From Paenisporosarcina cavernae (GTDB lineage: Bacteria > Bacillota > Bacilli > Bacillales_A > Planococcaceae): a stretch of 64,000 nt of DNA. The notes under the pieces were generated by a model. It was not told where the DNA came from. It did not search any database and saw only the letters and a program-made list of their open reading frames with translations. Shown piece after piece: positions 56,041 to 63,719 of the stretch. The stretch spans positions 694,501-758,500 of the forward strand of contig NZ_CP032418.1 in NCBI RefSeq assembly GCF_003595195.1. The letters run 5' to 3'. The stretch's first letter is position 1. The number at the start of each line of letters is the position of its first letter. The position numbers were made by a program, and so were the translations under genes.

Positions 56041-56166
56041 TAAAAAGCACCTTTCTTCCTCGAAGTGTTTCGCTGCAGATGTAGCTATCTCCTCACGTTG
56101 CAAGAAGCAATTTCTCGTGAGGAGTGTGCTTTTCTTGCGCTCACTCCGGGGGAAAGGTGCATTTTT
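56041..56166. repeat. Folded 120-bp inverted-repeat element between cotO and cotZ
   Basis: Terminal arms AAAAAGCACCTTTC and GAAAGGTGCATTTTT enclose about 100 nt with further stems: CCTCACG / CGTGAGG around TTGC-AAGAA-GCAA (56091-56122), GGAGTG / CACTCC (56121-56147) and CGAA-GTGT-TTCG near 56060. Either strand could form a branched RNA, and the flanking A and T runs make it terminator-like in both directions. Alternatives are a MITE-like element or a bidirectional terminator for cotZ. Confidence 0.65.
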
Positions 56167-56209
56167 AATTTTTAAAAATTTAATTAGACACTAGAATCGA
56201 CTTTTGGTG

Positions 56210-56737
56210 TTAGTCACATACTCCTAAATACGTATCTTTAATACACTCGATTCCACAGAAACAGTTAAGGTCGACTGTGATACAGCTGCTTGATGAACGG
56301 AAATCACGCACTTCACAAATTTTACTTAATTTTAATGCAGTTCCGCATTCCGTTAAAAGGTTCACTTCGTGTCCGTGCTTATCAAGTGGTTCTAACACTC
56401 GAAGTGTTGCACAGCATCCGTCGAAAATATCTTCTACTCGGAAGAATACGGAGAAACAATCGTGGTCACAACGATCTCTGTCACGGAAGAATGCTTTAAA
56501 AGGTGTTCCGTCTTTTGTAATTAGCATAAAGACACGTGTATCGAATTGAGTTGATACTGGACTTACTAAACCTCCAAGTGGTTCTAGGAAACAGTTCGTT
56601 GGGCAAGCAGGGCAATCATTGTCTGTTACTTGGTCTTGGATATCTTTAATAAAACGTAGTACATCACATACACAACGACCAGAAGTTGTTCCTAGTACAC
56701 CAGTAGAAGTCGATTCTTCAAAACGTCCACATCCCAT
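56210..56737 (-). CDS. cotZ: Outer spore coat/crust protein CotZ/CotY family
   Basis: 175-residue cysteine-rich protein (about 15 Cys) opening MGCGRFEES and containing CVCDVLRFIKDIQDQV, CPACPTNC, PFKAFFRDRDRCDHDCFSVFFRVEDI and CITVDLNCFCGIECI, the CotY/CotZ crust pattern; these proteins cross-link by disulfides. GTGAGGTG lies before ATG 56737. In B. subtilis cotZ is next to cotO. It diverges from the spoVA operon. Confidence 0.9.
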   Translation of the reverse strand: MGCGRFEESTSTGVLGTTSGRCVCDVLRFIKDIQDQVTDNDCPACPTNCFLEPLGGLVSPVSTQFDTRVFMLITKDGTPFKAFFRDRDRCDHDCFSVFFRVEDIFDGCCATLRVLEPLDKHGHEVNLLTECGTALKLSKICEVRDFRSSSSCITVDLNCFCGIECIKDTYLGVCD

Positions 56738-56865
56738 TTTTTTCACCTCACTTTCCTCGAAAGTCTTTATACGATATGTCTTTTTGGATAGGTGAAACAG
56801 GGCGTCTATCCGGTTTTTTGTATAATTTTCTATTTTCATCACAACCTACGAAAAAGGGTGATGGT

Positions 56866-57273
56866 ATGAAACGTATCGTCGTTTTCTTCATGTGTTGCAT
56901 CGTTCTGTCTGGATGCTCAAGTGACCTCGCAATTAATCTTTTTGATGCGTCTAAATCAACCGATGAAACGGCTATTCGTTCTATTTTCGAGGAAGAAGAT
57001 TCGCTTGAATCTGTAGATATTGTTTTTTATGATCATACAGTTGTAGCGGCAGTGGAAGTAAATCCGTGGAAAAAGTATAAGAAAGCGAAGCTAGAAAAGA
57101 AGTATCAAAAGAAATTAGAAAAAATGCTTCCAGAGCACGAAGTGTTAGTTTCGGCTGATTTAAAAATTCGGTGGGAACTAGAAAAAGTGCTGAATCATCC
57201 AGGTAAAGCCACGGTGGAAAAGTTATCCAAGTCTTTAGATCGTATTCAGCGTTTATCGAAGGAGGAGACGTAA
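56866..57273 (+). CDS. YhcN/YlaJ-like sporulation lipoprotein
   Basis: 135 aa: lipoprotein signal peptide with lipobox LSGC (Cys about 16), then a small alpha/beta domain (SVDIVFYDHTVVAAVEVNPWKK) and a Lys/Glu-rich helix. The shape fits YhcN/YlaJ-type sporulation and germination lipoproteins, some of which are encoded with spoVA genes, including the mobile spoVA2mob cluster. One-base overlap with spoVAC shows coupling. ATG 56866 follows AAAGGGTG. Confidence 0.68.
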   Translation: MKRIVVFFMCCIVLSGCSSDLAINLFDASKSTDETAIRSIFEEEDSLESVDIVFYDHTVVAAVEVNPWKKYKKAKLEKKYQKKLEKMLPEHEVLVSADLKIRWELEKVLNHPGKATVEKLSKSLDRIQRLSKEET

Positions 57274-57725
57274 TGGAGGAAGGATACCAAGATCTTGTGA
57301 TGGAAGTTGCTCCAAAACGACCAGTCGTTGCGAATTGTATACGGGCATTTTTAGTTGGCGGTGCCATTTGTTTTATTGGTCAACTTTTGACGTATTTCTA
57401 TATGTATTTCTTTACGTTTACGGAGCGCACGGCGAGTAATCCCACAGTAGCAACATTGGTACTTATTGCAATGTTTTTAACGGGATTTGGTTTGTACAAA
57501 AAACTTGGTCAAATTGGCGGTGCAGGATCCGCAGTTCCTGTTACTGGTTTTGGTAATGCGGTTATTTCTGCGGCGATTGAGCATCGAACAGAGGGCTATG
57601 TGCTCGGTGTTGGTGGCAATATGTTTAAATTAGCAGGATCGGTCATTGTGTTCGGTGTATTTTCCGCGTTCGTCATTGCATTGATTAAAACGACGCTTGT
57701 GACGATAGGATGGTTGAGTTGGTGA
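57273..57725 (+). CDS. spoVAC: Stage V sporulation protein AC
   Basis: 150-residue membrane protein with about four helices and the SpoVAC motifs CIRAFLVGGAICFIGQ and GAGSAVPVTGFGNAVISAAIEH. Part of the SpoVA channel that moves dipicolinic acid into the forespore and out on germination; SpoVAC itself has been described as mechanosensitive. Coupled at both ends. Confidence 0.93.
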   Translation: MEEGYQDLVMEVAPKRPVVANCIRAFLVGGAICFIGQLLTYFYMYFFTFTERTASNPTVATLVLIAMFLTGFGLYKKLGQIGGAGSAVPVTGFGNAVISAAIEHRTEGYVLGVGGNMFKLAGSVIVFGVFSAFVIALIKTTLVTIGWLSW

Positions 57726-58735
57726 TTGGAGGTCATTTCATTTTCCCGTCGCAGCCAAAGATTGTGTCAACAGGAACTGTTTGTGGTCCTATTGAGAAAG
57801 CTAGTCCGTTCTCCGTCTATTTTGACCAATTAAGTTCAGATGAACTTTTCGGAGAGGATACCAATGAAAAAGCACATGCTTTATTAACCAAACAAGCAAT
57901 TGAAACGGCCATTCGAAAAGCTGGCATACACCAAAAAGAAATTGATGTCGTACTGGCGGGTGATTTGATTAATCAAATGACGCCGACGAGTTTTGCGATG
58001 GCAACACTTGAAAGCCCATTTATGGGTGTGTTCTCAGCGTGTGCAACTTCTATTTCCTCGATGATTATCGGCGCAGCACTCTTAGAAGGAAAACTAGCTT
58101 CTACTGTTGTAACGGCAGCAAGTAGTCACCATAATGCCGTTGAACGGCAATTTCGATATCCAGTTGACTATGGAGCGCAAAAGCCACCGACGAGCCAGTG
58201 GACGGTTACGGCAGGTGGAGCGGCAGTAATAAGTAGAGGGGTAAGCAACAAACCGATAATTGTACGGGCAACAGTAGGAAAAGTAATCGATTCTACTTGT
58301 ACGGATCCTTTAGATATGGGAAGTGCAATGGCACCTGCAGCATTTGACACAATCGTACGCCATCTCGAAAGTTCCGATGCAGATTCGTATGACTTAGTAA
58401 TTACGGGGGACTTAGGAAAAACAGGCTACCAAGCACTTTTAGAATTAAGTAAACAGCATCTATTTTTTCAGTCGAAGGTGAAAGAACTTCGGGATGGCGG
58501 GGTTGAATATTTTGGTGGGAATGAAAAATTCTTATCAGGAGCAAGTGGGGCAGGATGCTCTGCTTCCGTATTTTTCGGACCAATCTATATGGATTTGTTA
58601 GCTGGGAGAGTAAAACGAGTGCTGCTTGTTGCGACTGGGGCTTTATTATCCCCATTATCCTTTCAACAAGGGATGACGATTCCAACAACCGCTCACGCAG
58701 TAGAAGTAGTAATGGAAGGAGGAACTAGTGGATGA
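57710..58735 (+). CDS. spoVAD: Stage V sporulation protein AD
   Basis: 341-residue soluble thiolase-fold protein that binds dipicolinic acid. Key segments are VLAGDLINQMTPTSFAMATLESPFMGVFSACATSISSM and HLLFFQ-like strands, with GCSASVFFGPIYMDLLAG near the C-terminus. ATG 57710 overlaps spoVAC by 16 nt; TTG 57719 or GTG 57722 are possible alternative starts. ATGA overlap with spoVAE. Confidence 0.93.
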   Translation: MVELVIGGHFIFPSQPKIVSTGTVCGPIEKASPFSVYFDQLSSDELFGEDTNEKAHALLTKQAIETAIRKAGIHQKEIDVVLAGDLINQMTPTSFAMATLESPFMGVFSACATSISSMIIGAALLEGKLASTVVTAASSHHNAVERQFRYPVDYGAQKPPTSQWTVTAGGAAVISRGVSNKPIIVRATVGKVIDSTCTDPLDMGSAMAPAAFDTIVRHLESSDADSYDLVITGDLGKTGYQALLELSKQHLFFQSKVKELRDGGVEYFGGNEKFLSGASGAGCSASVFFGPIYMDLLAGRVKRVLLVATGALLSPLSFQQGMTIPTTAHAVEVVMEGGTSG

Positions 58736-59097
58736 TTGTGTCCTCATTTATCGCATTTTTTGTGGGTGGTCTTATATGTGTCATAGGTCAGTTAATGATG
58801 GATGTCGGAAAAATGACGCCTGCTCATACACTCAGTACGCTAGTTGTTGCGGGTGCAGTTTTAGATGGTTTTGGATTATATGAACCGTTTATCGACTTCG
58901 CTGGAGCAGGAGCAACTGTCCCTATAACATCATTTGGGAATGCGTTAACCCACGGAGCACTTCAGGAGGCGGAGCGTCACGGTTTTATTGGTGTATTAAC
59001 AGGAATGTTCGAAGTCACGAGTTCAGGTATTAGTGCAGCCATCGTGTTTGGTTTGTTAGCAGCTTTTATCTTTCGTTCAAAAAGCAATTCTATCTAG
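58732..59097 (+). CDS. spoVAE: Stage V sporulation protein AE (AEB type)
   Basis: 121-residue membrane protein paralogous to SpoVAC (AFFVGGLICVIGQLMMD, GAGATVPITSFGNALTHGA). Last gene of a four-gene operon (lipoprotein-AC-AD-AE), with no spoVAA, AB or AF beside it in this window. Confidence 0.92.
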   Translation: MIVSSFIAFFVGGLICVIGQLMMDVGKMTPAHTLSTLVVAGAVLDGFGLYEPFIDFAGAGATVPITSFGNALTHGALQEAERHGFIGVLTGMFEVTSSGISAAIVFGLLAAFIFRSKSNSI

Positions 59098-59164
59098 CCA
59101 TTTGTCCCTTCTTTTCCTTCATCCGCGGAATACCCTAGGTTGAAGAGGAAAGGAGGGATTTTAT

Positions 59165-59281
59165 ATGTACAATCAATGTTACAATGCGTACCCGCCCCAA
59201 CAGAACTACGGAGGTTCGACATTTATCCTAATCGTCGTCCTTTTCATCCTACTTATCATTGTGGGAAGTAGCTTCTATTAA
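59165..59281 (+). CDS. YjcZ family sporulation peptide (38 aa)
   Basis: ATG 59165 after AAAGGAGGG encodes 38 residues: a Tyr/Gln/Pro-rich head (MYNQCYNAYPPQQNYGG) and one transmembrane helix (FILIVVLFILLIIVGSSFY). This is the standard form of YjcZ-type sporulation peptides found in coat fractions. It lies 13 nt before spoVIF and is probably cotranscribed. Confidence 0.88.
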   Translation: MYNQCYNAYPPQQNYGGSTFILIVVLFILLIIVGSSFY

Positions 59282-59293
59282 GGAGGGAAGAGA

Positions 59294-59557
59294 ATGAGCG
59301 AATCATTTTATAGCAAAATCGAGCAAAAAACTGGCGTGAAAATGTCGGAAGTATTTGCATTGGCAAATGAAGTGCAACATGCAGATTTTTCCGATCCAAA
59401 GCAAGTCAAAAAAATTGTTCGTAAAGTTGCCAAAGTGGCTAACAAACCAATTAACAAAGAACTAGAAGAAAAACTAGTACAAACAGTTGTAAACAGTGGA
59501 AAAAAATTAAACATGCAAGAAATTCAATCCATGATACAAAAAAATTCATCAAATTGA
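59294..59557 (+). CDS. spoVIF: Stage VI sporulation protein F
   Basis: 87-residue helical protein; FYSKIEQKTGVKMSEVFALAN, KQVKKIVRKVAKVANKP and a C-terminal Gln/Asn-rich helix match B. subtilis SpoVIF (YjcC), which controls late coat assembly and spore resistance. AAGGAGGGAAGAG before ATG 59294. Confidence 0.92.
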   Translation: MSESFYSKIEQKTGVKMSEVFALANEVQHADFSDPKQVKKIVRKVAKVANKPINKELEEKLVQTVVNSGKKLNMQEIQSMIQKNSSN

Positions 59558-59624
59558 GGTTTTTACGGACAAAAAACGGGGTAAATGTACGAATAATAAA
59601 TAACATTAACGGAGGTGAGCGAAA

Positions 59625-59921
59625 ATGGGCTATGTTTTACCAATCCAAAATTATCAAGCTACAAATTATGCAAATCGAATGACAATGGGAAATTACGATT
59701 TTGCTTACATTAATGCTGTCCAAGGTATTAAAATGAAATCGCTATTTGAAGAAGAACTCGAAGATCAAGCAAGAGATGTGGAGGAGGATGAAACTAACTC
59801 TAAATCGCTTTCTTCACGAGCAGTACCATATAAAGGCTTTATTCAACCAAATCCCGCAACTCTTTCTCCGGAAATCGCCAAGATAAGTGGTAAGGGAATG
59901 CAATTTAATACGTATGCTTAA
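59625..59921 (+). CDS. Conserved hypothetical protein, probably sporulation-associated
   Basis: 98 aa with a strong ribosome site (CGGAGGTGAG). N-terminus MGYVLPIQNYQATNYANRM is Tyr/Asn/Gln-rich, the middle (EEELEDQARDVEEDE) acidic, and the C-terminus PYKGFIQPNPATLSPEIAKI Pro-rich. Such compositions occur in small coat or sporulation proteins, and its place after spoVIF supports that. I do not recognise the family. A terminator follows. Confidence 0.7.
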   Translation: MGYVLPIQNYQATNYANRMTMGNYDFAYINAVQGIKMKSLFEEELEDQARDVEEDETNSKSLSSRAVPYKGFIQPNPATLSPEIAKISGKGMQFNTYA

Positions 59922-59929
59922 ATGAGAAG

Positions 59930-59962
59930 AAACCGGACGTCATGTGGCGTTCGGTTTTTTTA
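59930..59962 (+). terminator. Terminator after 59625-59921
   Basis: Stem AACCGGACGT / GCGTTCGGTT (G-U pairs) followed by seven T. Confidence 0.8.
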
Positions 59963-59971
59963 TTGGCTTCG

Positions 59972-60077
59972 GGCTAAGACGAGCGATTATCTGGTTAAGA
60001 CGAGCGATTCTGGAGGTAAGGCGATCGATTCTCTGGCTAAGGCGATCGATGCTCGGGGTGAGGCAATCGATTCTTGG
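59972..60077. repeat. 21-nt-period array (A8), five exact units
   Basis: Units begin at 59972, 59993, 60014, 60035 and 60056, each exactly 21 nt. Shared core GG(C/T)TAAGRCGANCGATT. No relation to the ATAG-family sequence, yet the period is identical. It starts 10 nt after a terminator, between convergent genes. Confidence 0.92.
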
Positions 60078-60124
60078 ATAGATGTGCATACACACTTGCT
60101 TTACTATTTTTATCGCATTTCACA

Positions 60125-60163
60125 ATAAAAAACTCGAGTGCCACTGAATCGGCAACTCGAGTT
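60125..60163 (-). terminator. Terminator of yjcHGF
   Basis: Minus strand stem AACTCGAGT / ACTCGAGTT then TTTTTTATT, overlapping the yjcF stop region. Confidence 0.88.
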
Positions 60164-60592
60164 TTATAATTTTTTTTCCATTGCGCGATGCGGAATTCCA
60201 GCATCCATAAATTCGGGTGATGTAATTTCATAGTGCAATTTTTCATAGAATGGTACGGCATACGATTGTGAGTTTAAGATGATTTTCGTAAATCCGTTTT
60301 CTCGAGCGTAGTTTTCCATTTTTTCCATCATTAGATTTCCAAGGTGTTTTCCTCGGTAGGAAGGTAAGATGCAAACACGTTCCACTTTTGCGATACCGTC
60401 TCCGAGATCACGTACTCGACCTGCGCCAAATACTACGTCCTCATCATATGATACAAAGTGGATAGCAGTTGCATCTTGATCATCTAATTCTAAATGAATG
60501 GGTACGCCTTGTTCTTCTACGAATACCATTTTCCGAACAGAGAAAGCATCATCGCGTTCTTTATCTGTCGTCACTTGTTTCGCAGAAATCAC
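60164..60592 (-). CDS. yjcF: GNAT family acetyltransferase (YjcF)
   Basis: 142-residue GNAT fold protein with FSVRKMVFVEEQGVPIHLE near the N-terminus and the acetyl-CoA loop VCILPSYRGKHLGNLMM. It resembles B. subtilis YjcF; substrate unknown. Its ATG overlaps the yjcG stop, and the yjcH-yjcG-yjcF order is conserved in Bacillus. Confidence 0.87.
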   Translation of the reverse strand: MISAKQVTTDKERDDAFSVRKMVFVEEQGVPIHLELDDQDATAIHFVSYDEDVVFGAGRVRDLGDGIAKVERVCILPSYRGKHLGNLMMEKMENYARENGFTKIILNSQSYAVPFYEKLHYEITSPEFMDAGIPHRAMEKKL

Positions 60593-61110
60593 TAAGATTT
60601 ATCTCCATTTAAACGGAAAGTTTCGTATACAGTCCAGGAACCGTCTTCTAGTTGGTATAGAAGATGCAGACGGTCAATCATTTCTTTATGATCGACTCCT
60701 GCCATTCGTAATTGACCAAAGATATCATCATGTTCTCCAGATGCCATTTTTTGCGCAATTGTAATGTGTGGAACAAATGCATATTCTGCCGCTCCACCTA
60801 ATTCATCCGAATGTAAATCTTTATGCAACGATAACATTTCTTCGTTTGGTTCAACTTTAAAGTAAATCGCATTAGTCACAGGACTAAAAGAACTAATACG
60901 TGTAGCATGTAAAGGAAATGCTCGATGTTTTTTCACTACTTCGCCTATTTTGCGAGATAGTTCTTCGATTTCTTCATCATTCGCTTCGAAAACACCTTTT
61001 AATGTCATGTGAGGCGTAATTAAAGAATAGTGCGGATCGTAACGTTTACGGTAGGAATTCGCTAAATCTTGTAATTTTTTTGATGGGAATGCAACAACAC
61101 CATATTTCAT
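60592..61110 (-). CDS. yjcG: 2H phosphoesterase superfamily protein (YjcG)
   Basis: 172-residue 2H (2'-5' RNA ligase-like) phosphoesterase with the two HxT/I motifs LITPHMTLKG and FVPHITIAQ. RNA-end or cyclic-phosphate processing is inferred from the fold. GGAGG before ATG 61110. One-base-scale overlap with yjcF implies a coupled pair. Confidence 0.88.
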   Translation of the reverse strand: MKYGVVAFPSKKLQDLANSYRKRYDPHYSLITPHMTLKGVFEANDEEIEELSRKIGEVVKKHRAFPLHATRISSFSPVTNAIYFKVEPNEEMLSLHKDLHSDELGGAAEYAFVPHITIAQKMASGEHDDIFGQLRMAGVDHKEMIDRLHLLYQLEDGSWTVYETFRLNGDKS

Positions 61111-61182
61111 ATGGGATAACCTCCTTCATGATCTACATAGTATTAGTATATCAAAATTTTCAATAAATAGTGAAAATTGATG

Positions 61183-61905
61183 CTACAAACCAAAATTCAT
61201 TTCAATTGCTCGTTTCATATCAGGCTGCCAGAACTTCCATGTATGGTTGCCGTCAAACTCTTCGTAAAATGTTTGAAATCCTTTTTCTAGCATAATTTCA
61301 TGCAACTCTCGGTTAGGTGTTAAGAAGTCTGCGGTTTCGCCGCGGGTAGTTTCCACTGCTGTTTCTTCTTTTCCAATGACATGATATACCGAAAATGCAT
61401 GAGGCGTTCTAACACCACGAACGACTTCTTTTACATAATCATTTACCATAGGAGAGTGCATAATCACTTTTCCAAAGATGTTAGGATATTTGCTTGCTGC
61501 AAGTAATGAAACGGTACCTGCAAGTGAATCTCCCATTAAAGCGCGTCCCATGCCAATTTGATAGGTTGGGAAATGAGTATCAATGTATGGAACTAGTTCG
61601 TGTGCTAAAAAGCGTAAGAAAGCTTCATGTTGTTCCCCTTCAGGATGGTACTTTTTAAGACGATCTTGCACGTTTTTGTAAGGAATTCCAACGATAATAA
61701 GATTTTCTATTTCTTTATTCTCCAACAGCTCGTCTGCAACACGTGACAATCGACCAAGTTGGAAATAATCTTTTCCATCAGAAACAAATAATACGGAGTA
61801 TTTATATAAAGGAGAGTAAGTTGCTGGTTTGTAAATTAACAATTGCATGTCTTCTTGTAAGGCATCGCTAAATAAGGTGATATCTTCTAATGTTCCTTTG
61901 TTCAT
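61183..61905 (-). CDS. yjcH: Esterase family protein (YjcH, Fes-like)
   Basis: 240-residue alpha/beta-hydrolase of the esterase D/enterochelin-esterase type: VLFVSDGKDYFQLG, nucleophile Ser in ALMGDSLAGTVSL, and His in EFDGNHTWKFWQ. AGGAGG is 7 nt before ATG 61905; the 67-codon longer frame would cross the divergent pgpA start. Head of yjcH-yjcG-yjcF. Confidence 0.87.
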   Translation of the reverse strand: MNKGTLEDITLFSDALQEDMQLLIYKPATYSPLYKYSVLFVSDGKDYFQLGRLSRVADELLENKEIENLIIVGIPYKNVQDRLKKYHPEGEQHEAFLRFLAHELVPYIDTHFPTYQIGMGRALMGDSLAGTVSLLAASKYPNIFGKVIMHSPMVNDYVKEVVRGVRTPHAFSVYHVIGKEETAVETTRGETADFLTPNRELHEIMLEKGFQTFYEEFDGNHTWKFWQPDMKRAIEMNFGL

Positions 61906-62014
61906 GAGTGAACCTCCTGGGCATCCAAATCGTATGGACATTGTAACATAAAGGAATCGAGAGGTATAATGACAACAACCTGTAACAAAGACAAGGGAAA
62001 GGTAGTGGGGAGAA

Positions 62015-62599
62015 ATGTGGCAACGAGAAAATCGAGTACATTCAAAAGAAGTGTACGAAGCAGCAAAAAATGCACTAGAACGTAGAGGTGTTTCCGTAGA
62101 AGACATTGCAAAAATCGTCTTGGAAATGCAACTTGCTTATAACGATGGTTTAACGTTAGAGCATTGTGTGGAATCGGTGGACAGCGTGTTAACTAAACGA
62201 GAAATGCAACATGCCATATTAGTTGGCGTGGAATTAGATGAGCTAGCAGAAAAGAAACAGCTATCAAAGCCTCTTCAGCAAATTGTCGAGGCAGACGAGG
62301 GTTTATTTGGAGTAGATGAAACAATCGCGCTCGGTTCCGTGTTCACATATGGAAGTATCGCTGTAACCACTTTTGGTCATTTGGATAAAAATAAAATTGG
62401 TGTGATCAAAAAATTAGATACGAAAAGCGGGAACGGCATCCATACATTTTTGGATGACTTAGTGGCAAGTATTGCTGCTTGTGCATCTTCACGAATAGCA
62501 CATCGTACGAGGGATCTGGAAGAGCACCATGAAACCTTTAAAGACATATCTCCAGAGGAAGTTGCGCCTGAGAAAAATGTGGAAGGAACGACCACTTAA
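62015..62599 (+). CDS. pgpA: Phosphatidylglycerophosphatase A family protein (YutG-like)
   Basis: 194-residue PgpA-family protein with VYEAAKNALERRGVSVEDIA, QHAILVGVELDELAEKK, ADEGLFGVDETIALGSV and IHTFLDDLVASIAACASSRIAHR. Bacillus YutG-type PgpA lacks the strongly hydrophobic helices of E. coli PgpA, as here. It would dephosphorylate phosphatidylglycerophosphate. GGGGAG before ATG 62015. Divergent from yjcH. Confidence 0.85.
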   Translation: MWQRENRVHSKEVYEAAKNALERRGVSVEDIAKIVLEMQLAYNDGLTLEHCVESVDSVLTKREMQHAILVGVELDELAEKKQLSKPLQQIVEADEGLFGVDETIALGSVFTYGSIAVTTFGHLDKNKIGVIKKLDTKSGNGIHTFLDDLVASIAACASSRIAHRTRDLEEHHETFKDISPEEVAPEKNVEGTTT

Positions 62600-62698
62600 C
62601 ACATTACGATCGAAGGACTATTCGTACTATTTGACATTTCTGTGAAATGTAATGGTAAAATGAATATGTAATCATATTTTAAGGGGGTATTTTCATTC

Positions 62699-63661
62699 AT
62701 GAAAACGAAGACAAAAATTATGGCAGCGTTAGGACTATCTGCAACGTTGCTACTAGGCGCTTGTAGTTCAGGTGGCGATGGCGATTATGAATACTTGAGC
62801 TTAGCAACAGGTGGAACAACTGGTACATATTATGCACTAGGTGGTTCATTAGCTAAAATCATTACAGACAACACTGATTCAGAAGTAACAGCGGAAGTTT
62901 CTCAAGCATCTGCAGCAAACATGACTGCTCTTGATGAAGGGGATGCGGAAATCGCATTCGTTCAAACAGATATTGCGTATTATGCTGCTGAAGGTTTAGA
63001 AATGTTCGATGGCAAAGCAGTCGATTCCATTTCGGCTATTGGTTCGTTATATCCAGAAACAATTCAATTGGTAACAACAGAAGGATCTGGAATTAAAACG
63101 TTTGCTGATTTAAAAGGCAAAAAAGTGTCAGTGGGTGCACCTGGATCAGGTACATTCATCAATGCACAACAATTATTGGAAATACACGGAATGTCAATCG
63201 ATTCTGATATCGATGCACAAAACTTAGACTTTGGTGAATCACAAGAAAGTTTACAATCAGGATCAATTGATGCTGCTTTCATTACTTCAGGTACTCCAAC
63301 AGGAGCTGTAGAAGCATTAAATGCAGTGGAAAAAGTCGTTATCGTACCAGTTGAAGCTGATAAAGCGGAAGAATTAATTGCAAAATATCCTTACTATGCG
63401 ACAGATACAGTAAAATCAGGCACTTACGGATTAACAACAGATGTTCCAACTGTTTCCGTTAATGCGATGCTAGTTGTGAATAAAGATCTTCCAGAAGATC
63501 TAGTGTATGACATGACGAAAGCAATCTTCGAAAACACTGGTGAGATGGCACATGCTAAGGCAGAAATGATTAAAGCTGAAACAGCTTTAAATGGTGTTAA
63601 CATTGATGTTCATCCTGGTGCGCAAAAATACTTCGATGAAGTTGGCGTAGAGAAGAAATAA
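62699..63661 (+). CDS. TAXI family TRAP transporter solute-binding lipoprotein
   Basis: 320 aa: lipoprotein signal with LLLGAC (Cys 21), then the TAXI signature SLATGGTTGTYYALGGSLAKII and KKVSVGAPGSGTFINAQQLLE. Ligands of this group are often glutamate- or dicarboxylate-like; the actual one is unknown. AAGGGGG lies 12 nt upstream of ATG 62699. A DUF1850 gene follows, as is common before the fused TRAP permease. Confidence 0.92.
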   Translation: MKTKTKIMAALGLSATLLLGACSSGGDGDYEYLSLATGGTTGTYYALGGSLAKIITDNTDSEVTAEVSQASAANMTALDEGDAEIAFVQTDIAYYAAEGLEMFDGKAVDSISAIGSLYPETIQLVTTEGSGIKTFADLKGKKVSVGAPGSGTFINAQQLLEIHGMSIDSDIDAQNLDFGESQESLQSGSIDAAFITSGTPTGAVEALNAVEKVVIVPVEADKAEELIAKYPYYATDTVKSGTYGLTTDVPTVSVNAMLVVNKDLPEDLVYDMTKAIFENTGEMAHAKAEMIKAETALNGVNIDVHPGAQKYFDEVGVEKK

Positions 63662-63719
63662 TACAGGTAGGCGATGGATGAATCTATCCATCGTCTTCTG
63701 TTTTCCTTGGAGTGAGTGT

